DNA from: CAZEYI01 sp964422855 | Lineage (GTDB): Bacteria; Patescibacteriota; Gracilibacteria; Absconditabacterales; Absconditicoccaceae | Reading direction: 5' to 3' | Assembly: GCA_964422855.1 (NCBI GenBank) | Contig: CAYRCS010000040.1 | Coordinates: forward strand, 1 to 6,393 | Length of the DNA: 6,393 nt | In this document: positions 6,316 through 6,393 of the stretch, piece after piece | Position numbering within the stretch: position 1 is the first letter of the stretch | How the letters are laid out: the number at the start of each line of letters is the position of its first letter | The notes under the pieces: model-generated | Database searches by the model: none | What the model was told of the DNA's origin: nothing | The model's input: only the letters and a program-made list of their open reading frames with translations | Translations under genes and position numbers: made by a program

Positions 6316-6393
6316 TATTTTTGCTCTTTGCTAAACTGTAAGTATGCGGTAAAGGCACTGAGGTTTATACTTTGAATATAGGCTAATGGGTCG
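6315..6393 (-). CDS. C-terminal tail of an unrecognised protein (5' part outside window)
   Basis: The last 25 codons of a gene entering from the right edge, ending DPLAYIQSINLSAF and a lysine/glutamate-rich tail, then TAA at 6315-6317. This frame is chosen because its stop overlaps the ATG of the exonuclease-like gene (TAATG), a common coupling arrangement. One alternative frame is closed by TAG almost at once. The other stays open until TAG at 6331-6333, but its peptide looks less protein-like. Nothing about function can be said from 25 residues. Confidence 0.5.
   Translation of the reverse strand, partial: DPLAYIQSINLSAFTAYLQFSKEQK

Noticed and set aside
1..6393. CRISPR array, tRNA gene, transposon or long direct repeat
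   Set aside because: No repeated unit, cloverleaf-like segment, transposase motif or terminal inverted repeat was found on reading both strands by eye.

Overview
The window comes from a bacterium that reads UGA as glycine (genetic code 25). Under the standard code every gene looks broken. If TGA is read as Gly, the fragments join into seven long open frames with recognisable family motifs, plus the tail of an eighth. By hand count about 44 in-frame TGA codons fall inside the genes. Many sit exactly where a family requires glycine, for example GGGSLPFRG in PEP carboxylase, GGGIAG in the FAD site of the oxidoreductase, VGNE in the SpoU methylase and LGHHP in the pterin dehydratase. All stops used are TAA or TAG. 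This code is known from Candidatus Gracilibacteria (BD1-5) and Absconditabacteria (SR1) of the CPR/Patescibacteria. I cannot decide between these two from the window. The DNA is AT-rich and densely coding, and most genes lack an obvious Shine-Dalgarno site.

Layout. Positions 1-3707 (minus strand) hold, in transcription order, a tRNA-dihydrouridine synthase, a DAO-family FAD oxidoreductase with its own good promoter, and an archaeal-type PEP carboxylase that runs off the left edge. The synthase is interrupted by a run of exactly 100 N. Positions 3786-4574 (plus strand) hold a short SpoU/TrmH-type RNA 2'-O-methyltransferase and a pterin-4a-carbinolamine dehydratase, diverging from the dihydrouridine synthase across 78 bp. 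Positions 4561-6393 (minus strand) hold, in transcription order, the tail of an unrecognised protein, a DEDDy 3'-5' exonuclease-like protein coupled to it by a TAATG overlap, and a class I SAM methyltransferase resembling the Trm9/ALKBH8 tRNA-wobble group. The last two genes are 3 nt apart. The methyltransferase converges on the dehydratase with a 14-nt overlap of coding ends.

How the genes fit together. Three of the seven genes (Dus, SpoU, Trm9-like) are probable RNA-modification enzymes and one is a probable nuclease. The other three are metabolic: oxaloacetate formation from PEP, amine or amino-acid oxidation, and pterin recycling or a moonlighting role. There is no mobile element, CRISPR array, RNA gene or gene-free stretch over 300 bp, and I see no clear multi-gene novel system. 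The strongest points are the code itself, the archaeal-type PEPC in this lineage, an orphan pterin dehydratase with an altered motif, and the assembly gap, whose true size is probably well over 100 bp.
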